A stretch of DNA of 64,000 nt from Apoderus coryli (Eukaryota > Arthropoda > Insecta > Coleoptera > Attelabidae): contig OU452198.1 in the NCBI GenBank assembly GCA_911728435.2, positions 40,949,902-41,013,901 of the forward strand, read 5' to 3'. Both the position numbers and the translations under genes were made by a program. Under the pieces are notes generated by a model. The model was not told the origin of the DNA. It saw nothing but the letters and a program-made list of their open reading frames with translations, and ran no database searches. Positions within the stretch are counted from its first letter, which is position 1. Each line of letters opens with the position of its first letter. Of this stretch, positions 47,401 through 57,160 are shown piece after piece.

Positions 47401-47688
47401 CTATTACACAAAATGATTTTGCTGTACTACATGCCAATAACTGTATGATCAAGTGCCAATTATACTAACCAAAGTGCCAATAACTGTAATAATTTACTAT
47501 TTTATGTTTAGGATTTATTTATCAAAATTGTATTAAAAATAAAAATATTTCGTTCACAGACTTTTATTCCTAAATGTTATGGCATTATATACTGCTATAG
47601 ACATTGCACCTAATTATCATTTTAAATTTTACAGTATGAAAATAAAAACTGATATTGCTTAAAGTGCCAATAACTATGTAGTTTACCC
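44414..47688 (+). mobile_element. Near-complete pogo-superfamily transposon
   Basis: A 3275-bp element with TIRs starting GGGTAAAC and ending TTGGCAC (25 bp, about 18 identical), flanked by TA on both sides (44412-44413; 47689-47690). Subterminal copies of TGCCAATAACTGT occur repeatedly inside both ends (near 44431, 44813, 45013, 47433, 47467 and 47666), the kind of array pogo transposases bind. It carries one long intact ORF. The left arm of the host inverted repeat shows the unoccupied site with TA at 42505-42506, confirming the boundaries to the base. Confidence 0.95.
45041..47416 (+). CDS. Pogo-type transposase, 791 residues
   Basis: DDE transposase that excises and inserts the element at TA. 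From N-terminus: a psq-type helix-turn-helix (about residues 16-58: KALEEIQNGISKKDVAKKYN, RSTLQF), a CENP-B/Tc5-type second DNA-binding domain (about 65-135: GDGWYKSFLRRNP), then the catalytic core with Asp180 (FNSDETNFQL), Asp291 (LFVDGHTTH) and Asp327 (LQPADVSAFKPLK), a D..D35D spacing. A basic, acidic coiled region (EKKRKKQREEEEKEERK) follows. The end resembles a PHD finger (CFFC, KCFSC, FHLSC), in which the last zinc Cys appears as Tyr (ICKTYY). I chose ATG 45041: the open frame extends upstream only through terminal-repeat sequence, and TTTATTTACAG ends four bases before the ATG, a likely splice acceptor, with a good donor (CAGGTGAGT) near 44633. No stop or frameshift. Confidence 0.92.
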   Translation: MPKIANSEPYYKKKYSEEMLKKALEEIQNGISKKDVAKKYNIPRSTLQFRGSDKFNKVSYGPPPVLTLAEERLLVKWVSDSVKKGFPQRKEDVQTSVQNFLNEHPRPTPFKNNYPGDGWYKSFLRRNPLLTERQPEAVTSASANVSESDIRGWFAKIEAYLTEEHLLDILKDSTRIFNSDETNFQLCPKTKNVIAPRGSRNAYEVDRGQAKSNITVLFTFSAARETTPPLIVYPYKRLPFEISASVPKGWGISLSENGWMKSHIFYEYIGNIFYKHLKQNNVVFPVILFVDGHTTHLTLQVSELCKKLDIILVALYPNATRILQPADVSAFKPLKTMWKKGVIDWRREHPTESLSRETLAPILESILPKLKSGSIANGFRVCGLFPWNPDAVDYSKRLGKKKSLTSENSNVLIKKTLNYENFKQIVGQQKLVQFEAKHITYEKKDAVILYELYNFFENQENNDFIDMSNEPTQNVKQNTPLKYHLDNNIEIVETYSLTNNVNEPHAAEANVQTFNIEDLPIVFDSATNEDAQQEVTTSCLQENNTPMLKQYLTWPLTPQRKGSKNSEKVPFVLTSEQWQNIQTEKKRKKQREEEEKEERKRKRSELSKAKKMSANMKKKTKNSHKIKIISDEKVTYDVTRLLQNKTQLYKTSTQQIADVGITQLNSPEKEPDKSIRMPLILKDCNLTNQDQNTTFLETLPSTNSENTEKKPSHVKQILFDKDEICDVSTSFENNQRVVSNLCFFCTFNITPQHNGIKCFSCVRMFHLSCIRKHFNMPPIVKTFICKTYYTK

Positions 47689-47808
47689 TATTTATATTCA
47701 TTTAATATCTAAAAACGTTAACCTTGAAAATACTCGGCGCGCCACTGGTCGTTCGGCTGTATTCGGAAATTTTGGCTGCTGGCTCTGGCTGCCAATTTCA
47801 CACCGATA

Positions 47809-48098
47809 AATTTTACTATCCTGCCGAAAACAAATCAATCTGTCTATAAGACAAGATTAACTAAAGTCTATAACTTATTTGGATGTCAGCTATCTGTGTT
47901 TGCTCGATGTCTACGTTATCTTGGAACACCATGTATATGTTTTTGTATAGCTATATAAAACCCAAAGATGGCGAAAAATAAATATCCAATTATATACCTA
48001 CCTAACTTAAAATTTGCTTATTTCATTATTGGATTACATTAAGTACTCCTAGTATAGAATAACTAAACATCGGCATCGTCCCAAAACATCCGATAAGA
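47809..48098. other. Upstream flank of the 48.1-kb ORF
   Basis: Non-repetitive AT-rich DNA that probably includes the 5' region of the next ORF. No clear promoter word. Confidence 0.35.
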
Positions 48099-48596
48099 AT
48101 GAGAAAAACTGCTACGACCAGCCAGCGCAAAGTTTATATCAATAACAACAATTATTTGTGCGTTAACGGGGAAAAAATCGACATACAACCGAACGCTATA
48201 AAAGGTAAAAAGACAACGACACGCTATTTAGTCAGTCATAACAAACTGGAAAAGTGTAATCGCTCCATTATATCGCCTGACGAGGTACAACGCAATCGTG
48301 AAAATACTAACGAAGTAGTTAGGACTTTTCTACGGCCCACAGTGACAGATTACACGAATCGCGAAGTGTGTAATAAGCTTTTGAAGCAAATCTATGAGAC
48401 TGTAGAAGTGCGCGATTTTGAAAGGATTCTGAAAAAGTTTTACATAACTTCGGGACATTTTAAGAAGATTCAAGCGAAAAACGAGAGATTAGATGACATT
48501 TTTGTGCCGGCTACTGAGATTTATCAAGAGCATTTCGGGAAGTATTATGATTATTTAAAGGATTTGATCGAGAGGAATAATAATCAGGAAAAGTGA
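48099..48596 (+). CDS. Hypothetical protein, 165 residues
   Basis: An intact ORF with ATG in MRKTATTSQRKVYINNN. The predicted protein is hydrophilic and lysine-rich, without signal peptide or membrane segment. The C-terminal two thirds look helical and charged (NKLLKQIYETVEVRDFERI, FKKIQAKNERLDDIF, YDYLKDLIERNNN). I recognise no family. No Cys/His cluster or transposase motif is visible. AAATAAAG follows about 40 bases after the stop and may serve for polyadenylation. It stands just outside the large inverted repeat, and no intron is needed. It could be a lineage-specific host gene or an orphan transposon ORF. The length and composition argue against chance in such AT-rich DNA. Confidence 0.6.
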   Translation: MRKTATTSQRKVYINNNNYLCVNGEKIDIQPNAIKGKKTTTRYLVSHNKLEKCNRSIISPDEVQRNRENTNEVVRTFLRPTVTDYTNREVCNKLLKQIYETVEVRDFERILKKFYITSGHFKKIQAKNERLDDIFVPATEIYQEHFGKYYDYLKDLIERNNNQEK

Positions 48597-48599
48597 ATT

Positions 48600-50195
48600 G
48601 AGAATAATTCATAAAACACTCAACTAATTAAAAATTAAATAAAGTGATTTTTGATTAGGTATTCAAAATAAAAATTACTTATAAACAAGCAAAAACCTGT
48701 AGCTAGCAAGAGTTTCGATCTATAGAACTATCAACATATTGACGTAATTTTATGTTTTGGTTCCAAAATAAATATTGCGAAATCGTGGAATTTAACAAAT
48801 AATATACGTAAATAATAAATAAAATAAATGTTATTGCCTTAAACCAGTTTCACAAATATAAACAACAAATAGTAAATTAAACCATTCACAGCCTTAAATT
48901 AAAAACACATTAATATTATAGTTTATTTTAACTTAAAATTCAATAACTTTTTTGTTTATTTTGCATAATTGCTTTAAACGCGTTGAAGTATTCTGTGATA
49001 ATTGAAAATATTCAAAATACAGGTTGAATAATACCGAGTTTAAAGAAGAAAGTGTGTTATCAGATTGTTGCAAGAACCAATAAACTGTTGTTTTATTTCT
49101 GGAAATTTTAGAAAAACGAAGTTGAGGATTTGATTTCTGTGTTGAAATAGTTACCGTTAAATTATAAAAGAGAAGGTAAGAAATATAATTTTTAATATTT
49201 TTATCATTAATAATAATATTATCTAAATAATGAGAAACATTCCGTTGAGGGTTGTGAAGTCACTGATTTATATATGGCAGAACTCCAAAGTTTTAGAACA
49301 AAAAATTGGACTAATTTTGACAAAAATGTCTCATTAATTTATTTACTAATAGAATGAACTGGGAGCAAACTTTGATAATCATGTCACAGTGATTATTTTA
49401 AATGGGAAAACCTGTATCTACTCTTTTTATCAAAAAATTACTTTAAGATCAATGTTTTGTACCGGGTGACCCATTTAAGAGGGACCACTACCTTATCTGA
49501 GAAACTTTAAACAGTATACAACAAAAAGTTAAATAGAACGTTGGGTTAACTTGAACTTTTTATTTATTTAATTTTTACATATACAGGGTGGCTCATATTG
49601 CAGTGACGGCATTCAACTTCCTTATTTTAAATAGCACACCCTATATATTGATACATATTTAGATAGAGCCCTAAAAGGTAAAGTCAAAGATATATAATAG
49701 TATGGGATTTACATACAACGTTTCGAATTTATTCTCGTTTACCTTCAATATTTAGCCTACATTTCAACTAGCGTACGTAAGTTATTTGAATGAGAATTTA
49801 GATTCCGTTTGGATAGAAAAAAATATACATAAATGGTGTACTTCTGCTAAAAGAACTCTTACTGTAATTTTAAAAATTATACAGTGTTACCATATTTGGC
49901 ATTTCATTAATTTTCTCGTTTTTTTTTTTAATGCACACCCTTGTATATTATGTCTGAATTCGAAAAAATTACAGTACCTCAGATATAACTCTACAGAAAA
50001 TTCTGTTAAGATAGATCACAAACGCGCAGCAGACCAAAATTGCTTTTTCTTAATGCGACACCCTGTATATTTTAACAAAAATGAATGGCGCTCTAAAAGA
50101 CAAGAACATAAGGCTTTCTAAGCCTAGGTCCAGTAGTTTTTAAAATATTTGTAAATAATGGATAATTTTGACATAAATTTGAGGGGTTGTGGTTA
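48600..50195. other. Decayed repeat DNA, no gene
   Basis: Contains ATACAGGGTGGC at about 49582 and ACACCCTGTATATT near 50060, which may bound another foldback-type element (49.58-50.07 kb), although clear arms were not traced. An ORF at 49786-50121 has no recognisable similarity. Confidence 0.4.
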
Positions 50196-51505
50196 GGGGA
50201 GACCGGGGACAATTGAACCATTTTTTACAAATAATTTTTTTCTGGCTAGAAACTGAATGGAAATGATTCTAAATTTATGTTCACGTATAGCTGGGAGTTT
50301 GATATACTTAACCTAGCAGTTAAATTAGACTATTGATAAGCAGGAAAGGAATATGCAAAAGAAATAATGTTACAAACGACCCCGGTCAAGGGTCAATTGA
50401 AACAATGGTAATGGGGACAATATATTGTTTATTTTCATTTATTAGTCAACAAAAAATATTCAAAACCAAGTAGGAACTATAACAAAATTGCCTCATAACT
50501 TCATAACAACAACAAAAATTAACACAATATTCTGCTTATGAGGTATTTTGGTGTACCAGTTTGGACTTTCTTTTTTTCTTTCCTTTTGCTGCCACCTTTC
50601 GTGGTGGATCTTTTCCAAAACACCTAACAGCTTCTGGTGAAAAAGTCTCATTTTGAATGGTTGATTTGTCTAAAGTATTTTCGGAAATTTCAAAATTTTC
50701 TAGTCCCCGAGAAGTTGATGGAGTAGGGTTTTGAAATTCATTGGTTTCTGGACTGTTGTTACGCCAGTTTCATCAACATTGCGTTGCTCTGGATAAACTG
50801 GTTGCCTGTAGTGCTCGTATTGATAAGTCACGGTGTCTTGATATGAAAAGAGAAAACCAGTCTTCTCCCGCCATACCATTTTCAATCCACGTCTATCTTT
50901 CGCTTGTACCTCAACAAAGACAAATGAGATATACGAAATTGGTCAAAAGCTAGACGTAGAGATAGCCCTTTTTGAAGCTCTACGTATGCCGATTCATATA
51001 AAGATATATCTCGACTTGATCTATCAGTTTTTAGGACTCTTTTACGGGGTATCTGAAATTAAATAAACTAAGTAATTTATTTTACAAAAAGGTGGGGTCA
51101 ATGGAAGCGTTACAAACGTCCCCGTTACAACTGACCCCAAGCGACATTTTTAAATAAATGATACCATATTTACTACAAGCGAAATTAATTTGAAATACTA
51201 ACCAACGTAAAATAAAGCTAACTTAATGGCCTAACTAATATAAAGTTGACAACGAACTAAACACATACACAGACTCAATGACACATACATACGGAATATC
51301 GTAAATACTTACTTTGGACACGTGAAAACACAAAATCTCGCACTAAGTTCATATGCTTGCTTTAACGACCCGCGGAGTACTGCCGGAAGAAGCTCGCCGA
51401 TATTTCTATATGTTATGAGCACAGTTTGGTTATACAATCTTTACCAGAAAGAAGTTTTGATCACTGTTTCAATTGACCCGTGTTACAATTGACCCCGGTC
51501 TCCCC
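50196..51505 (-). mobile_element. Internally deleted pogo/Tigger-type element
   Basis: A 1310-bp element with inverted ends GGGGAGACCGGGG and TCAATTG-rich subterminal repeats, flanked by TA (50194-50195; 51506-51507). Repeats of GTCAATTG/ACCCCGGT lie inside both ends. The coding remnant runs leftward. It belongs to a different family from the 44.4-kb pogo (different TIRs and protein). Confidence 0.85.
50519..51056 (-). pseudogene. Pogo/Tigger transposase lacking the catalytic core
   Basis: Starts just after a splice-acceptor-like TTTAATTTCAG with IPRKRVLKTDRSSRD, then a psq-type HTH (LQKGLSLRLAFDQF, SLLRYKRK). A CENP-B-type domain follows after a frameshift (GMAGEDWFSLFISRH, LSIRALQATSLSRA). 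Next comes only the start of the DDE region, NVDETGVTTVQKP with the first catalytic Asp. The sequence then jumps to a C-terminal tail (PETNEFQNPTPSTSRG, FSPEAVRCFGKDPPRK, KGKKKK) ending at 50519. The second and third catalytic Asp residues are deleted. Frame changes and a stop before DETG mean no single product. Confidence 0.8.
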
Positions 51506-51507
51506 TA

Positions 51508-52785
51508 CTACAGAAACAAGATACATACCAATTTTTCATGTCAGATCCATTTGAATTCCCTTCTTTTCTTCGTTTTACGGGATTTCATTGACCCCTAATT
51601 TGTGATTTTTCAAGGTGGTCACATTATCTAAATTGTATTTTTATGGGAAAATCATAAATGGGACACCCTGTATATCTGCCTAAATTCGAGAAGTTCCTTT
51701 CCCATACTTTTTATTGATCTCATATTTCATGAGCTTAAGGCTAACCGTTTTTTTATAAAAAAATTATTCAAACAAAAAAAAAATAAAATTTGCAATTTTT
51801 TGTCATTTTAATTATTTTTTTTTCTATTTAAAAACAGTTAAATTACAGTTTTGTTTTAATAATTTGCAAATAGACCCCCTTAAAAAATAAAAATAAAATG
51901 GTTTTAACACACATTTTTGGACAATTTAACTTTAATAGAATAAAAATTGGTTAAACCAAAATTTCCCTGGAAGATGGATAGGACATAGAGGAGCCACAAA
52001 TTCTATGGGGAGTATATTAAAGATTGCTGTCAAATTTATACACGTATCGTTTGAAGGTACTAAATAAAAATCATATGGAAAAATTCTAGTAACGCCATCT
52101 ATGTATCATCCTATGGCATTTTTGAATGGACTAATACTTAAAGAAAGTGTTTTAATTTATGTAAAATTTTAGAGAGGTACCTAATTATTTAATGGTTAAT
52201 TGTTTAATTGATGTACGAACTTATCAAAACAAAGTTTTTACTGGGAGTTGAGATAACGGATATGTTACTCAAACTATAATATCATGCTATTTCAAATAAT
52301 ACATAAAGTTGATAACTTTGTCCTATTTCATATCATAATATATCTCCTGCAGCCAAAACATAGAGCATTTTGATTTATTTCTCATGTAGATTTCCGACTT
52401 GTTTGTGTTTACCTCTATTACGCCGTTTAAAACATATCTATTGCAAAATCATTAGAAGCTACGAGGGGGCTAATATTATTTTTCAATATTTCAATTTTTA
52501 CAAAAATATAGACATAATTTGAATGAAAAAATTCACATCTATTCGTTTGTTCTTTTTAAGCCAGTCTGGGCTGATAAATATACCCACTCATGACTTGTGT
52601 TGTTGTGTAATAAGTTATATGAACGTAAAGTTTAATTCCAAATAACGTGTTTATTTCAAATGGAACACCCAGTATATGAGGTCAAAATTAGATGCACAAA
52701 GTAATTATCTGTCAAATGTTATGTAATACTTTCTTATGGACCACTCTTGACGTTTTCATATAATAAGGCGAATTTTTAATCGAAC
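51508..52785. other. No gene seen
   Basis: AT-rich; ACACCCTGTATATC near 51663 and AACACCCAGTATATG near 52667 are further copies of the repeat-end word. Confidence 0.4.
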
Positions 52786-53933
52786 CTGTTAATTTCATGT
52801 AGACCACCCTGTATTTGATGATGATGATATTAATTAAAATCACATATTGGTAGTAATAGGAAGAATTTTTCAAAATTATTAGGTATATTTGTCAAGTCAG
52901 CCATGGGAATTTGACAAACCATATATTTAAACAATGACATAATAAATAAATACATTTTTATTTAAGTAAGTTTTCTTTATTTGGGTTGTAGGTCGTAAAC
53001 AATAAAACTCAGTTTTACAACCCAAATAAAGAAAACTGACTTAAATATTTAACAGAAGGGCAAAAAAACTTAGCAAAATACATTTTTAACTTAAATTAAA
53101 TAACAAGACATACATGAGTACTGATAAATTTTATAATAAATGTTCAAAATGATTGGACTCTAGGCACATTTAAATCTAATTCTTAAATCCTTCAAGAACT
53201 TTAACCTGGTGTAACGCTTCTAAACGCATCGATTATTTTTTGCTGCTTCATCTCCTCTATTAAAAAAGTTTTCATTTTCGATTATTTTATGCCCATGTAC
53301 AAAATTCAACACGATTTAAAATCAATATTGATAAGTTCTTGATGCAGTTGCACTGTGTTTGGGTGGTATCTTTCGTTAAATTGCCTTAACAGTCTCTCGA
53401 AGGCCGCTTTTTTTTGGGATGATTTTACGCCGGGAATCTTTGAGCGTAAACTCGCGATGCCAGTAAAGCGTTTTTTGACTATTCTCCCAGAATAAAAATC
53501 ATGTCTATTCTTTCTCGTTTGATTAAAAACTGTTTTATGAAAAATTCACAACTCTTAGGTAAGAATTTTCAACAGACTATTTGACAGTAAATATCAAATT
53601 AAAAAAAATGTATTCTGTCTTCTCAAATTCTCATGGCTGACTTGATAAATATTATAATTCTGAAAATTCTTCCTATTATTACCAATATGTGTGCCTCTTC
53701 CATGCAAAATTAAAGATATACATATCTATAGGAAAACTTTACTTTAACTTTAATTTTTGTATCATCAAATACAGGATGTTTTCTGAAGTAATCCATCAAT
53801 TGAGGAGTGAATGTTATTGTTTGAATAAAAGACGTCTACTCCACAAAAAAAAAAAAAAAAAAAAAAATTTTTTTTTTGTGGAGTAGACGTCTTTTATTCA
53901 AACAAATACAGGATGGTCTACATGAAACTAAGT
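52786..53933. repeat. Foldback element with nested insertion
   Basis: The left arm (52786-52919) and right arm (53626-53933) are inverted: TTTCATGTAGACCA, CCTGTATTTGATGATG, ACATATTGGTA.TAATAGGAA, GTCAAGTCAGCCATG. The right arm is interrupted by a 124-bp palindrome-bearing insertion. A separate hairpin (about 52966-53048; AGTAAGTTTTCTTTATTTGG and inverse) lies between the arms. Confidence 0.82.
53779..53902. mobile_element. Small palindromic insertion with a Penelope-type end word
   Basis: An 85-bp near-perfect palindrome (53819-53903) of GTTTGAATAAAAGACGTCTA then CTCCAC and about 20 A, mirrored. The word AATAAAAGACGTCTACTCCA is shared with the Penelope-type ends at 33.46 and 42.6-43.06 kb. 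The insertion is flanked by the 13-bp direct repeat CAAATACAGGATG (53766-53778 and 53903-53915). Confidence 0.75.
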
Positions 53934-55180
53934 GATTCAAATATTATGAATATGTGCATTTTCCACAAAAACGTGATCATCTGTTTTTGTAGTGTTTAAT
54001 AAGTAATTATTATTAACAACCGATGGATAATACGTATCTTCTCTCTTGACTGAATATCAATGTTTGACTTATATTAGAAGTTATCACACGAATACTATTT
54101 GTCAACCATTAGTTTAAGTATTGACAGATATAATTGCAGTTTGCTTCCAAAGCCTACTTGTGTAAAACTTGTGACGATTGCGAATTCTTCAAAAAGGAAA
54201 TATGGGTTAAAATGGAGCTGACTTAATCCTATTTAAGATCCTATTTTCCGAATTTTTCTATCGTTTTTCATTTTCTCATAACAAAGCTGGGACATCGAGT
54301 TTTGCTCACCTTGTACACGCACCAGAAATACTAGACAAATACATCCAGTTTCATCATAAAAATTCGTGGCATTTGTGGCGACTTATACCGTGTATAAAAT
54401 AATATTATTATTCGTATAAAATTAAACCTTGAAATGTTATATTCGGCAAAAAAGTCAATGTGGCATATTAACATTGTCATAAATTTATCAAAAAATTATC
54501 TCTGACTAATATAAATGTTCTTAAATTAAAATGTTTTTCCATATAAGGCTGTAATAAAGTTGCTTATAAGGTTATAACTAATGTACATTATTATTGTTGG
54601 GAACAAAAGTTAAGTTCGCTAAAAATAACACACAATTTATTTCCTGTCGACCTTACCTTTATTTGTTAATGAGCGGAATATACATGGATACATAATTAAC
54701 CACCATCCGATATATCATGTAGGTAGTCGAGGAGAAATAAAAACTTTTAATAACATCATTTATCTCATTAATTTAATGTATTGGTAGACACCAGTGTGTA
54801 TAGAATTATTCTCTAGTTTCCTCATGTTTTTGAAATGGTGTCAATTGTGGATATATGCAACATAGGCTGGGCTTGCTTATTTTACAATAAAACATAGAAT
54901 TCCGGTTATACCGCACGTCCTCATAAATAATAATTATCTCGTTGGCACCAGAACATTTGAACTGCATGAATATTTGCGTAAAAATGCCCCGTTTGCATGC
55001 TGCACCTATAATGTGTGTGATGTAGTAGCGTCTTCCAAGATGGCGACATGACATTGTCAATTCAAAATTATTATTAATGTTATTATTAGTCGTAAAACAG
55101 TAAACGGTAAAACCGATGAAACTGTTGCTCAGTTCCTAATTTGAGGTTTTTGAAATATTGATGTCATCCTCACTAATCTT
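53934..55180. other. No confirmed gene
   Basis: AT-rich. The reverse-strand ORF 54806-55060 (84 codons) starts at an ATG in less AT-rich sequence, but I recognise no family, so it is not called. Confidence 0.35.
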
Positions 55181-56132
55181 CTATAGCGAGTAGTGGACCC
55201 ACTGATCGCCATGGTCCTCCATGAAATTGTCCAGCCTGTTCTTAAAGCTGTCAACCGTTTACGCCATTATCACCTCTTCAGGTAATGAATTCCATGCATA
55301 TACAACTCTGTTGGTTATAAAATTCTTCCGAGGAAGTCTAGCACATCTCTCCTTGTCAAGTTTCTTACTATTGCCACGCAGATTAGGATTTCTAGCTGGA
55401 TGAAATACATCGAGATTCACCGAGTAGTAGCCACTAACTATCTTGTATGTTTGAATTAGATCGCCTCGTTGTCGTCGATCATAAAGACATGTCAAATTTA
55501 AAAGCCTCAATCGCTCCTCATATGGTCTATGGCAAAGTGCATGAGGTAGCTTAGTGAATCTCCTCTGAACCCTTTCCAATGCCTCTATGTCCTTAATGAA
55601 GTAGGGGGACCAAACGCTGTTGGCATATTCCAATAGTGGTCTGACATACGATTTATACAATTGCAATATTAGAGAGTTTGATCTCGATTTGAAAGCTCTC
55701 TGTATCAGATACCACAGTCTATTAGCTTTCTTCACTGTGGCGGAAATATGGGCCTCCCACTTCAAATCCGCTGTTACTATGACACCAAGATCCTTCTGCT
55801 GATTGTCAGATTTAACGGCATTTCCATTGATGAAATATGGAGTCCTGGGATTATTAGCTCCGATGTGTAGTACCTGACACTTCTCCAAATTCAAGTTCAT
55901 CAACCAAACCGCCGACCAGGACACTACCCCATCAATGTCGATCTGGAATTCATTATCGTCTCGCAGTGGGTTACAAAACAATTTGGTGTCATCAGCAAAG
56001 AAGCTCATGTTTGACGTGATGGTTCTTGTTAAGTCTGATATATATGCCAGAAAAAGCAATGGCCCCAGTACAGACCCCTGTGGCACACCACTCAAGACCG
56101 GCAATTTAGCGGATAATGCACCATTCGCTCTA
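55181..56132 (-). mobile_element. CR1-like LINE, RT 3' half, with one nonsense codon
   Basis: From ANGALSAKLPVLSGVPQGSV the frame is open through the catalytic MSFFADDTKLF, then WLMNLNLEKCQVLHIG, KDLGVIVTADLKWEAHI, RPLLEYANSVWSPY and NRVVYAWNSLPEEVIMA. A TAA (55259-55261) stands where Lys is expected. The frame continues after it with TVDSFKNRLDNFMEDHG to the natural stop at 55181-55183. The 5' half is absent, and the left part before RANGAL is cut at about 56132. Among the LINEs here this is the least decayed. Confidence 0.88.
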
Positions 56133-56869
56133 ACTTAACCGTTTTTATGAATAAGTTTGTTGTAAACTAAGTTCTTTAGTAGTTTAAATGTTCAATAAAA
56201 ATTAGAAATTCATCATCAAGTGTTCCTATAAGTAACATACTTATCTTATTTTGAATGAGTATGATGATGATTTCAACACCAACAAAAGAAACGGCCATCA
56301 ACAACGGACCCAACGCACCTCAGGTATCTACGTGATCGGCAGGTCACACTACACATGACATCGTTTCGGATACTAGAATCAGGGTGATCTGATTCCGACA
56401 CCTCAAGCGATTTGCCCTCTCAGGGGATATGCACAGGAAAGTCTTTGCACAACTCCCTTACTTTACTGGGGTTCATGCTTTCCTACAATCCGTTGTTGTT
56501 AGACCAATACATCAAATACCAACCCAACAGTCACGATTCCCAGGATCAAGTCAGATGCTTGGGGTTAATCGATCGAATCCCACATCGCTTTGGTCCGATA
56601 TTCCAAACATTGCCCGGAAACATTTGACCGATGGGGAGACTCAATGGATCACGTAATCTCGGATATACCAGCGCAGGGCGATCTGCTCTGACACTTAAAA
56701 CGACTACTATACTAGCCCCGACCTTTTCCCAATGAACCCAGAATATATTTGGGATCGGACTAACGTCTCACTAGTTTTAAGGGTAAACCGCCGCATAGCA
56801 GAACGTTAACACCTTACTTTATCTTGTGTAAAGAATTAAAAGTAAACTACGTTTTTGTTTATATTTCAG
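56133..56869. other. Intron or intergenic DNA, partly GC-richer
   Basis: 56.27-56.77 kb is C/A-rich, unlike the flanks, and may be an old transposon. No protein recognised. It precedes the terminal exon below. Confidence 0.35.
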
Positions 56870-57160
56870 GAATTCCCTCTTCGAGAATCTTCTTCCCCAA
56901 ACTCCATCAAACTGGCGGGAGAAGACAAACAAAAGGACCCCAAAATGGATGTCCGAATACCAGCACTTCCAACAGCACCAGTACCAGCAGTCCACTCACA
57001 AGAGCTGGATAGAAAAGTGCTCAGAGAAACTCTATACTCAGAGATATTCCAAAGGCATCGACGGTCGATATTTGCTTTAGGTTCATTCTTGCGAATGTTG
57101 AAATCAAAGAAAAGCAACTACAACGTGATCAAACAAGATGGCGAATCAGAAACTGAATGA
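56870..57160 (+). CDS. Probable 3'-terminal coding exon of an unknown host gene
   Basis: A good splice acceptor (TTTTTGTTTATATTTCAG, AG at 56868-56869) is followed by 96 codons and a TGA. The stretch is much less AT-rich than its surroundings. The predicted tail is hydrophilic, first Pro/Ser/Asp-rich (EFPLRESSSPNSIKLAGEDK; ALPTAPVPAVHSQEL), then helical and basic (LRETLYSEIFQRHRRSIFAL; SFLRMLKSKKSNYNVI), and ends DGESETE. There is no catalytic motif or transposon feature. The exon phase is 0 if translation is as given. Upstream exons were not found here, so they may lie in the window unseen or beyond it. The family is not recognised. Confidence 0.6.
   Translation, partial: EFPLRESSSPNSIKLAGEDKQKDPKMDVRIPALPTAPVPAVHSQELDRKVLRETLYSEIFQRHRRSIFALGSFLRMLKSKKSNYNVIKQDGESETE

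Larger units (their letters stand above)
42357..47808. repeat. Composite long inverted repeat carrying three nested insertions
   Basis: The outer left arm (42357-42588) is the inverse of the right arm, which is split into 44339-44413 and 47689-47808. Shared words include GTGTGAAATTGGCAGCC, CAGCAGCCAAAATTTCCGAA, CCAGTGGCGCGCCGAG, ATACCAATTTTATTTACAAT and AAAACTATAAAT. The inner arms continue as 43344-43710 and 43915-44338. The left arm is broken at 42589-43343 by a Penelope-type palindrome and a LINE tail, and the right arm at 44414-47688 by a pogo element. In each case the opposite arm is uninterrupted. Confidence 0.9.

Noticed and set aside
54806..55060. 84-codon reverse-strand ORF
   Set aside because: Looked like a possible first exon, but there is no recognisable family and no clear donor or partner.
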